A DNA stretch of 64,000 nucleotides from Gonocerus acuteangulatus (Eukaryota > Arthropoda > Insecta > Hemiptera > Coreidae): assembly GCA_946811695.1 (NCBI GenBank), contig OX328124.1, forward strand, positions 89,832,196-89,896,195, given 5' to 3'. The notes below the pieces were generated by a model. The model was not told the origin of the DNA, ran no database searches, and saw nothing but the letters and a program-made list of their open reading frames with translations. The stretch's first letter is position 1; each line of letters opens with the position of its first letter. The translations under genes were made by a program, and so were the position numbers. This document shows positions 47,157 through 58,547 of the stretch, piece after piece.

Positions 47157-47753
47157 TTTACTCTCCTTGGAAAACATCTACAGTACAAACCCACTCATAA
47201 CAAGAATACTCTCTCATCTTTACACTCTTCAAACTAACAACAAACACGTCACAATGCTATGGCTACCTGGACATGAAGACATACCACAAAGCACCAGTAT
47301 AGACTTAGCGGCAAAACAGGCGACAAAAAGACAGACTATAGACATTAACATACTGACAACATCAGACGTATGTACATCATTACAGGCACAGGTCCTCCAA
47401 GAATGGGAATTAGACTGGCAGAGATCAGACTCGAAATTAAGAGAAATTAAAAATATTACGAAAGCCTGGACGAATGAACACCGCATCAGGCGTGAAGAAG
47501 TGATTTTGACTAGGCTTCGTATTGGACACTGCCATATAACCCATTCTTATTTAATGAAAAACAAGCAGAGGCCAACCTGTGCAAGTTGTAATGAGACTTT
47601 GACTGTTACATACTGACACATACTGACAGACTGTAGACTGCGTAGTGACTTAGACATTCCTCGCGACCTTCGCGACTTACTGACTGAAGGTAGTCCATAC
47701 ATCGACACAATACTTAGACATTTTAAAACTTTAAACATATATAACAAAATATA
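47155..47753 (+). pseudogene. LINE relic: RNase H end and CCHC knuckle
   Basis: The frame contains TMLWLPGHEDIPQSTSIDLA (the end of RNase H), then REEVILTRLRIGHCHITHSY and the knuckle start TCASCNETLTV. A stop interrupts before the expected HILTDC, which can be read just after it. The frame then runs to TAA near 47753. It is the same LINE type as the relic at 34390-35640 but on the other strand. Only the 3' end survives. Confidence 0.8.
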
Positions 47754-47802
47754 AATAGTATTTACCAGAACTTACTTTTTCTAACCACCCCTTTTATTAT
47801 AA

Positions 47803-47850
<48 letters not shown>

Positions 47851-48222
47851 TATTTATTTTTTATTTGTTTTTTGTTTTGTTTATATTTATTTAGTTTTCA
47901 GATACAAACAAACTATGCAATAATTTCTATTACCTGTTCAATTTATTTATTTTTTCTTCTTATTTTTATTTATGTTTGAATATACATTTATGTCTATGTA
48001 GACATCAATGAATTATATACATATATATATATGTATAAGATTTATGAGCATACTTGCACAACAGGAAATCACTCAAATAGTTTGTTTATCTAATACCTAA
48101 TGTTGTGGTACTGTTTTGTCTTCTTTTTTTCTTTTTTTTTTGACTGGACAAGGAACGTGTTACCAACTTTATCATGAGCTCATCGCTATCATTACGAAGC
48201 TCATCATAAAATAAAATAAAAA

Positions 48223-48254
<32 letters not shown>

Positions 48255-48963
48255 ATATATTGTAGTGATATCCCAACTATCATTAAGAAATATCTTACTA
48301 CTTCTTAGTAATATAAAATGATAACTTGACAAAAATTTCCTTAATCTAACATCAAGAAGGCATCTCCACCCGGTAGATCGCCAGTTATTTTTTCTCAGTT
48401 TAGTTTGCTACGTATACTCCGACTAGCAGATTTAGGTTGTGGGGTGCTTTGAATAAGTTTCAAAGAAGATAAAACAAATCAAGAAGAGTTTATGTGGATA
48501 TAAGGTAATTTATGTTCATTGTATAAATTTGATATTATTCTGTGGTAGTAAGATTTATATCACTAACCACGTATTACATTTTAAAAATACTCTAAATTTG
48601 CATATGAATCCAATAAGACCCGTACAATTTAAATTATTAATTAAATTATATATATATATATATATTGTGGTGTTTTGGTGGGGTAAGAAACAGAAAATTG
48701 GATATATTTGAAAGTTAATGTAGGAAAAGAAAAGAATAAAAAAGTTATTATTGGAAAAGTTGATTTTGAAATGTTTTTAGTATATTTTCCATTATATCTC
48801 AGGGTTCATTTAATCTATTACCAAACTCACCACATACGGACTTATGAATAACCATTTGAATAATTAATTAATTTAATAAATTTCCTGAAAGAAAGGCATG
48901 AGAAATATATGATTATAATCATTTCTTACCATTTGTCATTTTATGTGTTGAGACCATATTATA
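47754..48963. other. AT-rich stretch between the LINE relic and the LTR element
   Basis: TA-rich tracts lie at 47810-47846, 48020-48033, 48220-48260 and 48650-48665. No gene or clear element is seen. Confidence 0.6.
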
Positions 48964-49864
48964 TACCAGGAGATAGGTTCATTATAAATAAAAAAGAGTT
49001 GGAAATAATTGACTTATATTGAAAAAAAGATATAATTTTAGATGCCGCTGGCTGTGATATAAAAAGAATATAAAAAAGAAAATTGCGTGACTCACATATT
49101 TGTATCAATGTTGGGTTATTATGAAATGTTTAGAACATATTTAAATTATTAACTTATATATTAAAATATAACTATTGGCCATTGTGAAATTTTAGATAGC
49201 TTTAAGAGTTTAATTAAAGATTGGCAGTGAGTGAGTTATACTCAGCTTGTTTTACGGATGATGTTCTTGAAGTGAAGAGGCAGGCTGCTTGTAGTCGTGT
49301 TGAGGAGATGGATGGTCGGCTGTTAGATCTTGGAGTTCTGTCTCCCCATCATGTCCAGTTGGCGCTCGGTGTCAGGCTGTGGTGGTTCAAAGGGTGCTCT
49401 CTCGCCCTTGGCTGGCGTTGAAGTGAGAGTGAGTGCTCTGGCCCTTCGTCGGCGCTGGAGTGAGAGTGAGTGGTGGGGGAAGGCCCTACTTATAGAGGCG
49501 TACCCCCACCACACCAAGGGTGTCTGACTTCTTCGTCCTTCCCTGGATTTTCCTGTTCATACTTGGAAAACACCTCTATCGTTATCTTTGTGGGAACTTG
49601 TATACCTTATCGCTCCTAGCCGAGATATTTGGACTCTTCTATCGACTTAACACTGCCTTTTTGAAAAAATAAATACTGCCAAACTAAACACTGCCAAATG
49701 CTATCTCTTTTGTTATTCTTTTATTTATTTTATTGATTGACAAATGATAATATTTGTGATGGACTTATGAAATATAAGCTAGCCTTTATTTTGAATAGGA
49801 ATGCTACTCTTTGCTATGTCAGAAACTGACCCTTTCTTGAGCACCCCCTTTTTATATCATTACA
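48964..49864 (-). repeat. 3' LTR of the minus-strand LTR element
   Basis: It matches 53424-54324 base for base except AGATAGG versus AGAAAGG and AAAAAAGAG versus AAAATAGAG. The outermost bases on the left (before 48964) do not match the other LTR's CACCACA end, so this LTR may be slightly truncated there. Confidence 0.88.
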
Positions 49865-49916
49865 TTTCGGGTGGGCTCCGGTGTAAAAAAAAAATAAAAA
49901 CTGCTTAGCATGTTTT

Positions 49917-49967
<51 letters not shown>

Positions 49968-50235
49968 TATTTGGTCTAAAGATTTTGTTTTCCGGCTCAG
50001 GGTAGCATTTCTATTCAAATACTGGATACTATTAACAGGTTTCATTTTTAAAAAGTTTAAATTTGTTTTTTAGATGCTCTACATTAAATTATAAATATTC
50101 TACAGTCTTAATAAAAATTATAAATTATATTTTATAACAAAAAAATTACATACAATAATATCATTTAGATTTACAACACATGTTGTATGGCTGTATACAT
50201 CCTATTCCAATACAAAGTCACTCATATCACAAAAA

Positions 50236-50270
<35 letters not shown>

Positions 50271-50913
50271 AATAAAAAAATTATTTTTATCTATTTACAT
50301 ATATATCTTTATTTATTTATTTATTTATTTATTTTTTTTTTTTTTAATTTTTAATATTACCCTTAATTCAATAATTAATCATTTTAATTTCAAATGAACA
50401 ATATAGTATAATTAAAAGTATCTACCACGACAACAAAAAAAATATAAGTATAGCTCAAAGCTGAGCCTTCTGGCTCATTCAATCTCAAGCCTTATTATCA
50501 TTTATCCATTCTTCAATTATATTTTATGTACAACAATTTTTCTTTTTAAGTTCATTGTGGTTTTTATTCATATTTAATTATTTTACCCAATGCATTTGAC
50601 ATGACTCTAATAATTGTTCAAGAAAGTTTGTTCCCTCACTAGCCCATTTTAAAAAAATTGAAATTTTAATGTAATTAAAATAATTTGTCTATAGTCTATC
50701 AGTCCTTGTCGGTGTCAACTCGTTTGTCAGTCACTCCTTCTTACTACATTTCATTTAAAAACTTCTCCTTCCACTTAAATATTTATTAAACTCCTTCCAC
50801 TTCAATATTAATTAAACTCCTTCCACTTGAATAACATTATTCAAAAATTATTATTAATAAGTTTCCCCCCTTTATTATAACAAGTATAATATAATATTTC
50901 CCAATTCGTAGAT

Positions 50914-51005
50914 AAGGTACTCCGGCCTCTTCATGGGTCCGTGAGCCTTTAATACAAAACAAACAATAGGTACTCCGGCCTCTTCATGGGTCCGTGAGCC
51001 CTCAA
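50914..51005. repeat. Two-copy short tandem repeat inside the LTR element
   Basis: GGTACTCCGGCCTCTTCATG followed by GGTCCGTGAGCC occurs twice, about 53 bp apart. Just upstream, CTCCTTCCACTT recurs three times (50760-50830). Confidence 0.75.
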
Positions 51006-52088
51006 TATAAAATAATTATTCAAAGATATCAAATAACATATTTCATAAATAAATTCAATTAGATTTATTTATTTCTCCTACCCTTTACTTCAATTATTAT
51101 TATTCTCTACTCCTACTTCTTCATTATTTATTATTAACTTTTGAAAAGGTTTTTTCCCTTTAAATATTTATTAAATGTCCATGTCAAAGTCTGTCTTTAT
51201 TTTTATTTAAACAATTATTAAGTTTTATTTATTTTATTCTTTATTTAAAACGTAGTTTAACCATTAATTATTCTCTTCATTAATTCATTATAGCCTTATT
51301 GGCTTCAAAAATATATTTCTCATTTAAAAACATCCTATAGTTGGAAGGTTCAAGTTATATTGAAAAGAGAGTGATGCGAGCGCTGCTCGGAGCTGTGGCA
51401 ATTATAGGAACTTCTTGACTACTAGCGCGGTGCGCGTGTTCAAAACTTGAACTAGCATGAGCCTGCTTTATTTACGTTAGGGATTATCAAACCTTTCTTC
51501 CCTCGAGGTAGATAAGAGCTTTTGGGAGTTAATAATCCTATTATCTGCATTCCTAAGGTAGGAATAGGATTTTCACAGAAACTGGAGATTTCCTGCTTTT
51601 TATCGATTCTCTATTCTTTTACACTTGCGTATCTAAAATTGTATCACGACCGATAATGAAATATTTCTTGATATCTTCTTTTTGATATTAATAATAATAA
51701 TGACATTAGAATTTTATATTGATGCAAAATTTTCATTTTATTAATAATGTTACTGCTTTTAACGGATAAACCGGTTATCATTTTACTGAATCTACGTCTA
51801 AAAAAAGGATAATATAATGACCTTTTTCGTAACCTTTTTTGTTTTTAGTGTACGGTTGTGCACTCGATTTTAAAAATAAAATAAAAATGAAATAAAATAT
51901 GGGTTTGCCTCTCGTAATTTTGAAAATGGTATCTAAAAAAATTATAAACATTGGTTTTTATCAATAAACCATAGAATTTTGATAGGTAATATAATTTAAA
52001 TATTAATAAATTTATTATTTATTTGTCCCTATCCACTCAAATCCGGTACCCAACGCCGGAGGAGCTCCAAAACAGAGAGGTTTTATTG

Positions 52089-52826
52089 TTATACTTTACT
52101 GGTTGAATTTTTTATTTCATCATCTTTGGTCGGTTCATGATAATATTTAAGGAGAATCGAATGGAACATTCCCCGAATAATTCCATTTTTATTCGATAAA
52201 ATGAAAGAATATTTTTTACAGGGTGTTTCTCCCTGGTTGATGTTAATAATGGGACATTTAATGGTCAATTTTAGGTTTAATTTTGCTGTTTCTTCTTCCA
52301 AGATATTTCCCTTAAACAAATGGTTTAAAATAGAATTTTCAACAGCCGTTAAATAATCTGGGTTTAAAATTTTTGTTGTTTCATTTTTGTTAAATAATTT
52401 GTTTAACATATAATTTTCGGCGGAAGTGAAAATGTTATTGTTTAATTTTGTTGTAATTTTATTTATTTTGAATAAATTATTTAAAATATAAATTTCATCG
52501 GAATTAAATAGATCGATGGACACGGAAGTTATTTTATGACTACTTTGATCATTTATCATTAAAGGAACTGGTTTAATATCACGGAGCGTCATTATGGTCC
52601 TTAATTTTTCTGATTCTGATTTTAATTCAATTTTGGTACTTTTTAATTCGGTTCTTGTATTTTGGATTTCGGTTTTGATACTTAATTGGTTTTCCATTAA
52701 TTCATTTTTATCACTTAACATTTGGGCCATCATTTGTTTCATCATTAACTGCATCTTCGCGAACCCCGAATTTATTATTATTATTTCCTCCTGGGTGAAA
52801 GGTCTATTACCTTCGTTATGTTCCAT
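52089..52826 (-). CDS. Gag-like protein of the LTR element (unrecognised)
   Basis: A 245-residue frame begins MEHNEGNRPFTQEEI. It has a Met/Lys/Glu-rich, coiled-coil-like N-terminal third (KMQLMMKQMMAQMLSDKNEL and heptad-like KIELKSESEKL). Three imperfect repeats follow, around DEIYILNNLFKINK, AENYMLNKLFNKNE and VENSILNHLFKGN. It lies just downstream of the primer site on the coding strand, which is the gag position. There is no Cys-His knuckle. I do not recognise the family, and the three ILNxLF-type repeats are its most distinctive feature. Confidence 0.6.
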   Translation of the reverse strand: MEHNEGNRPFTQEEIIIINSGFAKMQLMMKQMMAQMLSDKNELMENQLSIKTEIQNTRTELKSTKIELKSESEKLRTIMTLRDIKPVPLMINDQSSHKITSVSIDLFNSDEIYILNNLFKINKITTKLNNNIFTSAENYMLNKLFNKNETTKILNPDYLTAVENSILNHLFKGNILEEETAKLNLKLTIKCPIININQGETPCKKYSFILSNKNGIIRGMFHSILLKYYHEPTKDDEIKNSTSKV

Positions 52827-53344
52827 TTTGTTAAAATAAGTAATTTCAATATAAAAAAATTATAAATATGATCCAAAAATTAATAAATCAAAAATAAAAT
52901 ATAAAAAGATACAGAAATAAATATATAGAATTATATCTATCATTAGCGCATCTTTCAAAATTGCCATCACATTTCCCAACATTGATCCAATTATGTGGTC
53001 GTTGCACAATTGTCAAGCTGACAAAACAAATATATAAAAACATAAATAAAACTAATTTAATAAACATCACAGCCAAAAATAAAATATTTGCTAAAAATTT
53101 AATATCACTCAAAAATTTTAGTTTTCATAAAAATTCATGTTTTGAACCTTAAAACATACTTTTTTAAATATATGGTCTCAATGTTAAAATCTGAAAACAT
53201 AAAAATAAAAAATAAAAATTTTAATTCTGGTTTTAAAACACGCGCGCGCCTACTGCAACTCTTCCCTAGGCTGCCGGGCTGCAATACAAAGCTACGGGAA
53301 TGATTACGCGACTCAACCTGTTCATGATTTCGGAGACAGGTTTA

Positions 53345-53413
53345 GTGGATTGTCCCACGTGAGGCGCCAAAATGTGGTGATTTAGTGGATTGCCCCACGT
53401 TGGGTCACCAATA
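53345..53413 (-). other. Duplicated primer-binding-site region
   Basis: On the minus strand, TGGTGACCCAACGTGGGGC lies three bases from the LTR end. A second, diverged copy TGGCGCCTCACGTGGGAC follows about 37 bp on. Both are followed by AATCCACTAAA. The CCA-complementary TGG start is as expected for a tRNA primer site. Confidence 0.7.
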
Positions 53414-54321
53414 TGTGGTGTTTTACCAGGAGAAAGGTTCATTATAAATAAAATAGAGTTGGAAATAATTGACTTATATTGAAAAAAAGATATAATTTTA
53501 GATGCCGCTGGCTGTGATATAAAAAGAATATAAAAAAGAAAATTGCGTGACTCACATATTTGTATCAATGTTGGGTTATTATGAAATGTTTAGAACATAT
53601 TTAAATTATTAACTTATATATTAAAATATAACTATTGGCCATTGTGAAATTTTAGATAGCTTTAAGAGTTTAATTAAAGATTGGCAGTGAGTGAGTTATA
53701 CTCAGCTTGTTTTACGGATGATGTTCTTGAAGTGAAGAGGCAGGCTGCTTGTAGTCGTGTTGAGGAGATGGATGGTCGGCTGTTAGATCTTGGAGTTCTG
53801 TCTCCCCATCATGTCCAGTTGGCGCTCGGTGTCAGGCTGTGGTGGTTCAAAGGGTGCTCTCTCGCCCTTGGCTGGCGTTGAAGTGAGAGTGAGTGCTCTG
53901 GCCCTTCGTCGGCGCTGGAGTGAGAGTGAGTGGTGGGGGAAGGCCCTACTTATAGAGGCGTACCCCCACCACACCAAGGGTGTCTGACTTCTTCGTCCTT
54001 CCCTGGATTTTCCTGTTCATACTTGGAAAACACCTCTATCGTTATCTTTGTGGGAACTTGTATACCTTATCGCTCCTAGCCGAGATATTTGGACTCTTCT
54101 ATCGACTTAACACTGCCTTTTTGAAAAAATAAATACTGCCAAACTAAACACTGCCAAATGCTATCTCTTTTGTTATTCTTTTATTTATTTTATTGATTGA
54201 CAAATGATAATATTTGTGATGGACTTATGAAATATAAGCTAGCCTTTATTTTGAATAGGAATGCTACTCTTTGCTATGTCAGAAACTGACCCTTTCTTGA
54301 GCACCCCCTTTTTATATCATT

Positions 54322-54324
<3 letters not shown>
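53414..54324 (-). repeat. 5' LTR of the minus-strand LTR element
   Basis: A 911 bp repeat. On the minus strand it runs from TGTAATGATATAAAAAGG to CTGGTAAAACACCACA, so it has TG...CA ends. It contains a GC-richer core with CGGCGCTGGAG and GCTGGCG strings. Open frames inside it (53681-53987) are duplicated in the other LTR and are not genes. Confidence 0.88.

Positions 54325-54392
<68 letters not shown>
54325..54392. repeat. (TA)n microsatellite beside the LTR
   Basis: Pure TA run; the LTR element seems to have inserted into or next to it. Confidence 0.95.
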
Positions 54393-54400
<8 letters not shown>

Positions 54401-55270
54401 TGGGGGGCAAAACCCTGCAGTTTGAACTTTTTTACGGTATTGTGACTAGTAATCTGTTTTAAATTGTAAATTAAAGCATGGATAATACAAAGGGGTGTCT
54501 TAGCTATAACTTGTAAAATATTGGCGGGTTTGAGCGTGTATTGAGGAAGTACTGCGGGTTTATGCCCCATCTTTAACAAAATTAAATGAAAAACACGGAA
54601 CACAGCGAAAAACGGTCAAAAGTTTTTTTTTATTATTCTGGTACAGGCTTTGAAAGATCAAACCATCGTTTAATATCACAGATATTTGTTTAAAAAACAA
54701 ATTTGGTCAATTTGAGATTGACTGAAGCCTATCATCCTTGCGACACGCGTTTTTCGAGGAACACGTAAGGAAAAATGGTTTCTTTCCACGAAACTACGTG
54801 CATTGTCTTTCTCTGCCAGTTTAGTAGTGGTGGAAAACGGACGCTCGTCTAATTCTATTGCTTTATCTCCTTGACGAGTGAAAACTTTTTTCTTTTTTTT
54901 AGCGATTTAGCTTTATTAAGGCGAGCTTCCATCAGTGTTTTCCTATCCATTTTTCTCTTATAATTTCAGAAACAATAGACCACCAATTTCTTGTTTCCAC
55001 TTTTTAATATTTTGTTAAATGACGGCCCTATATAATATCAGTTAAAAATAATGATAAAGGACGTAAATTTGGATTAATTATAAAACTATTAAATCAATAG
55101 ACATAGTCTTCTTTTACAAATAAGGTTTTAATCTATTATGAGGGCCTAAAGAAGCCTAGTTCTGTGTAGGCCTTCTTAAGGGCCTACTATTTGAAGAAAG
55201 GGCAAGAACCCGCACGCGCCTTAAAAAAAGAAAAAGAAAAAAAATATATGCCTCTGAGTTGTCATTCAGA
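54393..55270. other. Unassigned transposon-like region
   Basis: GGGGGGCAAAACCCTGCAG near 54405 and GGGTTTATGCCCCAT near 54557 look like inverted ends. On the minus strand, a Lys/Arg-rich frame starting near 54949 (MDRKTLMEARLNKAKS) breaks at an A-rich run and continues in another frame to about 54680. It may be a dead transposon gene. I cannot name it. Confidence 0.3.
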
Positions 55271-55710
55271 TGTAAATTGCTTAGTTTTTGTAAAGAGTGA
55301 TTATTTATTTATCAAAAAGAGAAGAAGTCTTGATAACCGAAAGCGAAGTGACAAGTGAGAATTTTTTTTTTTTTTTTTTTTTTTTTATGAGAGAGAAAAA
55401 TGAAGAAACGATTATTTTTGTGTTATTCTTCTATAAATCTTGTGAGTGATGTAATAAGAGCTTTCGTTTAGGAGATTTTGATAAAAAAAAAAAAAAAAAA
55501 AACAAAAAAAAAAAAAACACCCACAGATGTATGACTTGTGTTTTGTCTGTATGAAACCAAGCAATTCAAATATTTCTTTGTATTTTATACAGTAAGTATA
55601 TCTATGTCTCCATGACAACGAAAAACAGATGAAGTACGACAAAAGTGCTAATTATAATACTTTTTACTCAAATTGTTTTTTACTTAATGTCCTTTGAGTG
55701 TTTTCTAATA

Positions 55711-55724
55711 GGTTATGGGCCCAG
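55711..55724 (+). other. Copia-type primer-binding site
   Basis: GGTTATGGGCCCAG directly follows the left LTR end (TTTTCTAATA). This is the sequence used by copia for priming by a cleaved initiator tRNA-Met fragment, not by the usual tRNA 3' end. Confidence 0.8.
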
Positions 55725-55858
55725 ACAATAAAAATAAGTAAAAAGTTTCAAGATTGATAAGATATTTTTGGATTGAAATTTAGCACATGTGTTTGTTTGT
55801 ATTGTGAAATGAAAGTTTTGGATTTGTTTTGGTTTTTGGAGCAAGTGCTTCTGAAATA

Positions 55859-56441
55859 ATGGATTTGAATCAAAATAACTTAATAAGATTAACTGGGAGT
55901 GATAATTGGAATGTTTGGAAGTTCCAAGTAAAGATACTTTTGGGAAGCAAGGACTTATTGGACTGTATAAATGAGGATTATAGGCAAATTGCAAAAAAGG
56001 AGAAGGATCCAGATAAATCTTTAATTGAATGGAAGAAGAAAGACCTTAAGGCTCAGGCAATAATAGTAACTAATATAAATGAAGGCCCTATGTCATACAT
56101 TCTCACCTGTGACAGTGTTTTCTTTATGTGGGAAAAGCTCTGTACCATATTTGACCAAAAATCAGAGTTAAGTCTACATATGTTACAAAGAAGATTTTTT
56201 AATTAGGAATTTGAAGGGAAAAATGTAGCTCAGTATATTTCAGGATTAGAAGAAATATGGGCTCAATTAAAACAGTTTGGAGAAGAAGTCTCAGAGCAAA
56301 TGCTCATAACAAAAGTTTTATTAGGGCTGCCTTCTCACTTTAAAGCATTTGTTACTTCTTGGGAAACTATGCCACCTGAAAGGCAAAATTTCAATGAGCT
56401 TGTTAGTAGGCTCTTCATTGAAGAAGAGAGGAATAAATTAG
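55859..56441 (+). pseudogene. Copia gag, N-terminal part
   Basis: It starts MDLNQNNLIRLTGSDNWNVW, the typical copia gag opening (L-x-G-x-x-N-x-x-x-W). An in-frame TAG at 56204-56206 interrupts it. The same frame then continues with YISGLEEIWAQL and LLGLPSHFKAF, which belong to the UBN2-type gag core. The fold-back element interrupts it at 56442. Confidence 0.85.
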
Positions 56442-57551
56442 GGTAAAAATGCAGTTTCCAGCCCTCCAAACCGATTTCTTTCAAACTTTGCACAATAACG
56501 TATTTTGATGCACTAAACACGAATACGATAAAAAAAAAACGTCGGATTTAACCAGGAAAGAAGTTATTAAGCACATAAGTTCACTGTTGTGCAGGTTATG
56601 AGAGCTAATGTAAACAATTAAATTTGTGACAACTTTAAGGCATACATGACTTTAAGGCACACATGCTATGCGTTTACGCTCGCTCAAAAAGATAACAAAA
56701 CCCCAGTCAATCCAACTCGCTAAAATTAATAGAATATAATATTAAGCACTAAAGTTAGGAAGGTTATAAATCTAGGCGTCATCAGCGTATTTGTAAACAT
56801 GCGCATGCGCAGATACGTAACATTGGGAAACAGAGAACTCTCATTTGAAATGTTCAGAAACTATTTATTCAAAGATATTGTTAATTTTAAGGGCATTCTC
56901 ACCCGTCGTCACCTGTCGCTTAAGGGCATACGTGCTATGCGTTTCCGCTCGCTCAAGAAGATAACAAAACCCCAGTCAATCCAACTCGCTAAAATTAATA
57001 GAATTCTATTAATTTTAGCGAGTTGGATTGACTGGGGTTTTGTTATCTTCTTGAGCGAGCGGAAACGCATAGCATGTTTGCCCTTAAAATCGCCCTAGAC
57101 ATTCTTCTGCATTCCTAGACATTCTTCTGCATTCCTAATCATTCGTCCTAGACATTCTTCTGCTATTATAAAGGCATTAGCTAATTATTAAGGGATTTCT
57201 GATATATAATACTTTTCATGAACGAAACAAGAAATGTGAAGAGTGTTTCATTATTTAAAAAAATGATTGTAAATAAATAACTGCTGATGAATTTCGATAA
57301 TTTATGGTAAATTTCAATTAAACTTCCTTATTACGAACTTTTCTATACCCGCGCATGCGTATGTTGACAAATTTAGTTGTTTACATTAGCTCTCATAACC
57401 TGCACAACAGTGAACTTAAGTGCTTTATAACTTCTTTCCTAGCTAAATCCGACGTTTTCTTTTATCGTATTCGTGTTTAGTGCATCAAAATACGTTATTG
57501 TGCAAAATTTGAAAGAAATCGGTTTGGAGGGCTGGAAACTGCATTTTTACC
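56442..57551. mobile_element. Fold-back element, GGTAAA tips, copy 1
   Basis: A 1110 bp element with long inverted arms. It begins GGTAAAAATGCAGTTTCC and ends with the complement. A perfect 8 bp duplication TAAATTAG lies at 56434-56441 and 57552-57559. The centre at about 57003 is a near-perfect palindrome whose arms carry GCATAGCATGTTTGCCC and GGTTTTGTTATCTTCTTGAG. The left half also carries an extra direct copy of this inner arm. The copia frame is continuous across the insertion site once one target copy is counted. No transposase. Confidence 0.85.
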
Positions 57552-57559
57552 TAAATTAG

Positions 57560-58544
57560 AACAACCTTGTTCTCTGGAGAAAGTTTTAATTAGTAAAGAT
57601 AGCAGAAAGGAAATGCAATGCAACATTTGTAAAAAGTTTGGCCATTTAGCAAATAATTGCATATTGAAGAACGATTTTGAAAATAATATGTGTTTTCATT
57701 GCAAAAAGCCTAATCATAAAGCAAGGGACTGCAGACTCAAGAACCCAACTGGATCTAAGAAAACTGGAACATCATTTAATCAGAGAGCTCTTACATCAAT
57801 GGCTTTAATTGGAAATGAAGATTTCATTGAAGATGACTGGTTTGCAGACTCAGGTGCAAGTGAGCATATGCCGGGTAACAGGCAATATTTTTCTCATTAT
57901 GAAAATCTACTTGAACCCTTGGAAATTCAATTAGGAGATGGTTCACTCTTAAAGGTAGTTGGAAAGGGTGACATTGACATAAAAACCTTTAATAATAGAG
58001 AATGGGTTGATAGAGTATTAGTTAATGTGCTATATGTTCCAGGTTTAAGGTATAATTTGTTTTCATTAAGTTCAGCATCACACAAAGGCTATTCTTTTAA
58101 ACTGAGTAAATATGGTTGCTCATTGAGCATAAAAAATGAACCCATTCTAATTGGTAAAAGGAAAGGAAAATTATATAAAATGCTTCTTAAAGTTGATGTA
58201 CCATCTATTCCAGCATTTCTTGGAACTTACAAGCAAAAGTGTGAAAGCTTGAAGAATTGGCACGAGAAATTATGTCATCAGAATGCGGATCACATACGAA
58301 AATATCTCAAGAGGAAGAATATTAGATTTTTAGATAGTGATAACTTCTTCTGTGAAGGGTGTATTTATGGCAACCAACATGTTATTTCCTTTAAGAGAAG
58401 CAAGACAATGGCTTCAGCTCCTGGTGAAATTATCCATGCTGATGTTTGTGGCCCTATGGAGGTAAACTCTATAAGTGGATATAGATATTTCCTACTGCTT
58501 AAAGATGACTATTCTCATTATAAAACTGTATGTTTTTTTAAGTC
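57560..58544 (+). pseudogene. Copia nucleocapsid, protease and integrase start
   Basis: Two CCHC knuckles (CNICKKFGHLANNC and CFHCKKPNHKARDC) are followed by the protease motif DWFADSGASEHM. Next comes the GAG-pre-integrase zinc region (WHEKLCHQNADH...CEGCIYG), and then the start of the integrase core HADVCGPMEV with LLLKDDYS. The Harbinger insertion at 58548 cuts the core. This stretch itself is open for more than 320 codons. Confidence 0.88.
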
Positions 58545-58547
58545 TAA

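Larger units (their letters stand above)
48964..54324 (-). mobile_element. Young LTR retrotransposon, gag-like only
   Basis: Two direct repeats of about 0.9 kb (48964-49864 and 53414-54324) flank a 3.5 kb interior. The primer site next to the right repeat reads TGGTGACCCAACGTG on the minus strand, so the element runs on the minus strand and the right repeat is its 5' LTR. Over the 901 aligned bases the LTRs differ at only two places that I can see, with no indels. The only substantial frame is a gag-like one. There is no protease, RT or integrase, so it is non-autonomous (LARD-like). Confidence 0.85.

Noticed and set aside
46968..47237. Open frames with long Ile-Tyr repeats (also near 18000, 38650, 54330)
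   Set aside because: These are translations of (TA)n microsatellites.
49221..49527. Open frames of 60-66 codons, identical at 53681-53987
   Set aside because: The two copies are the two LTRs of one retrotransposon; the frames are LTR sequence, not genes.
52594..52839. Plus-strand frame opposite the gag-like gene
   Set aside because: Shadow of the 52089-52826 minus-strand frame, which is longer and correctly placed after the primer site.
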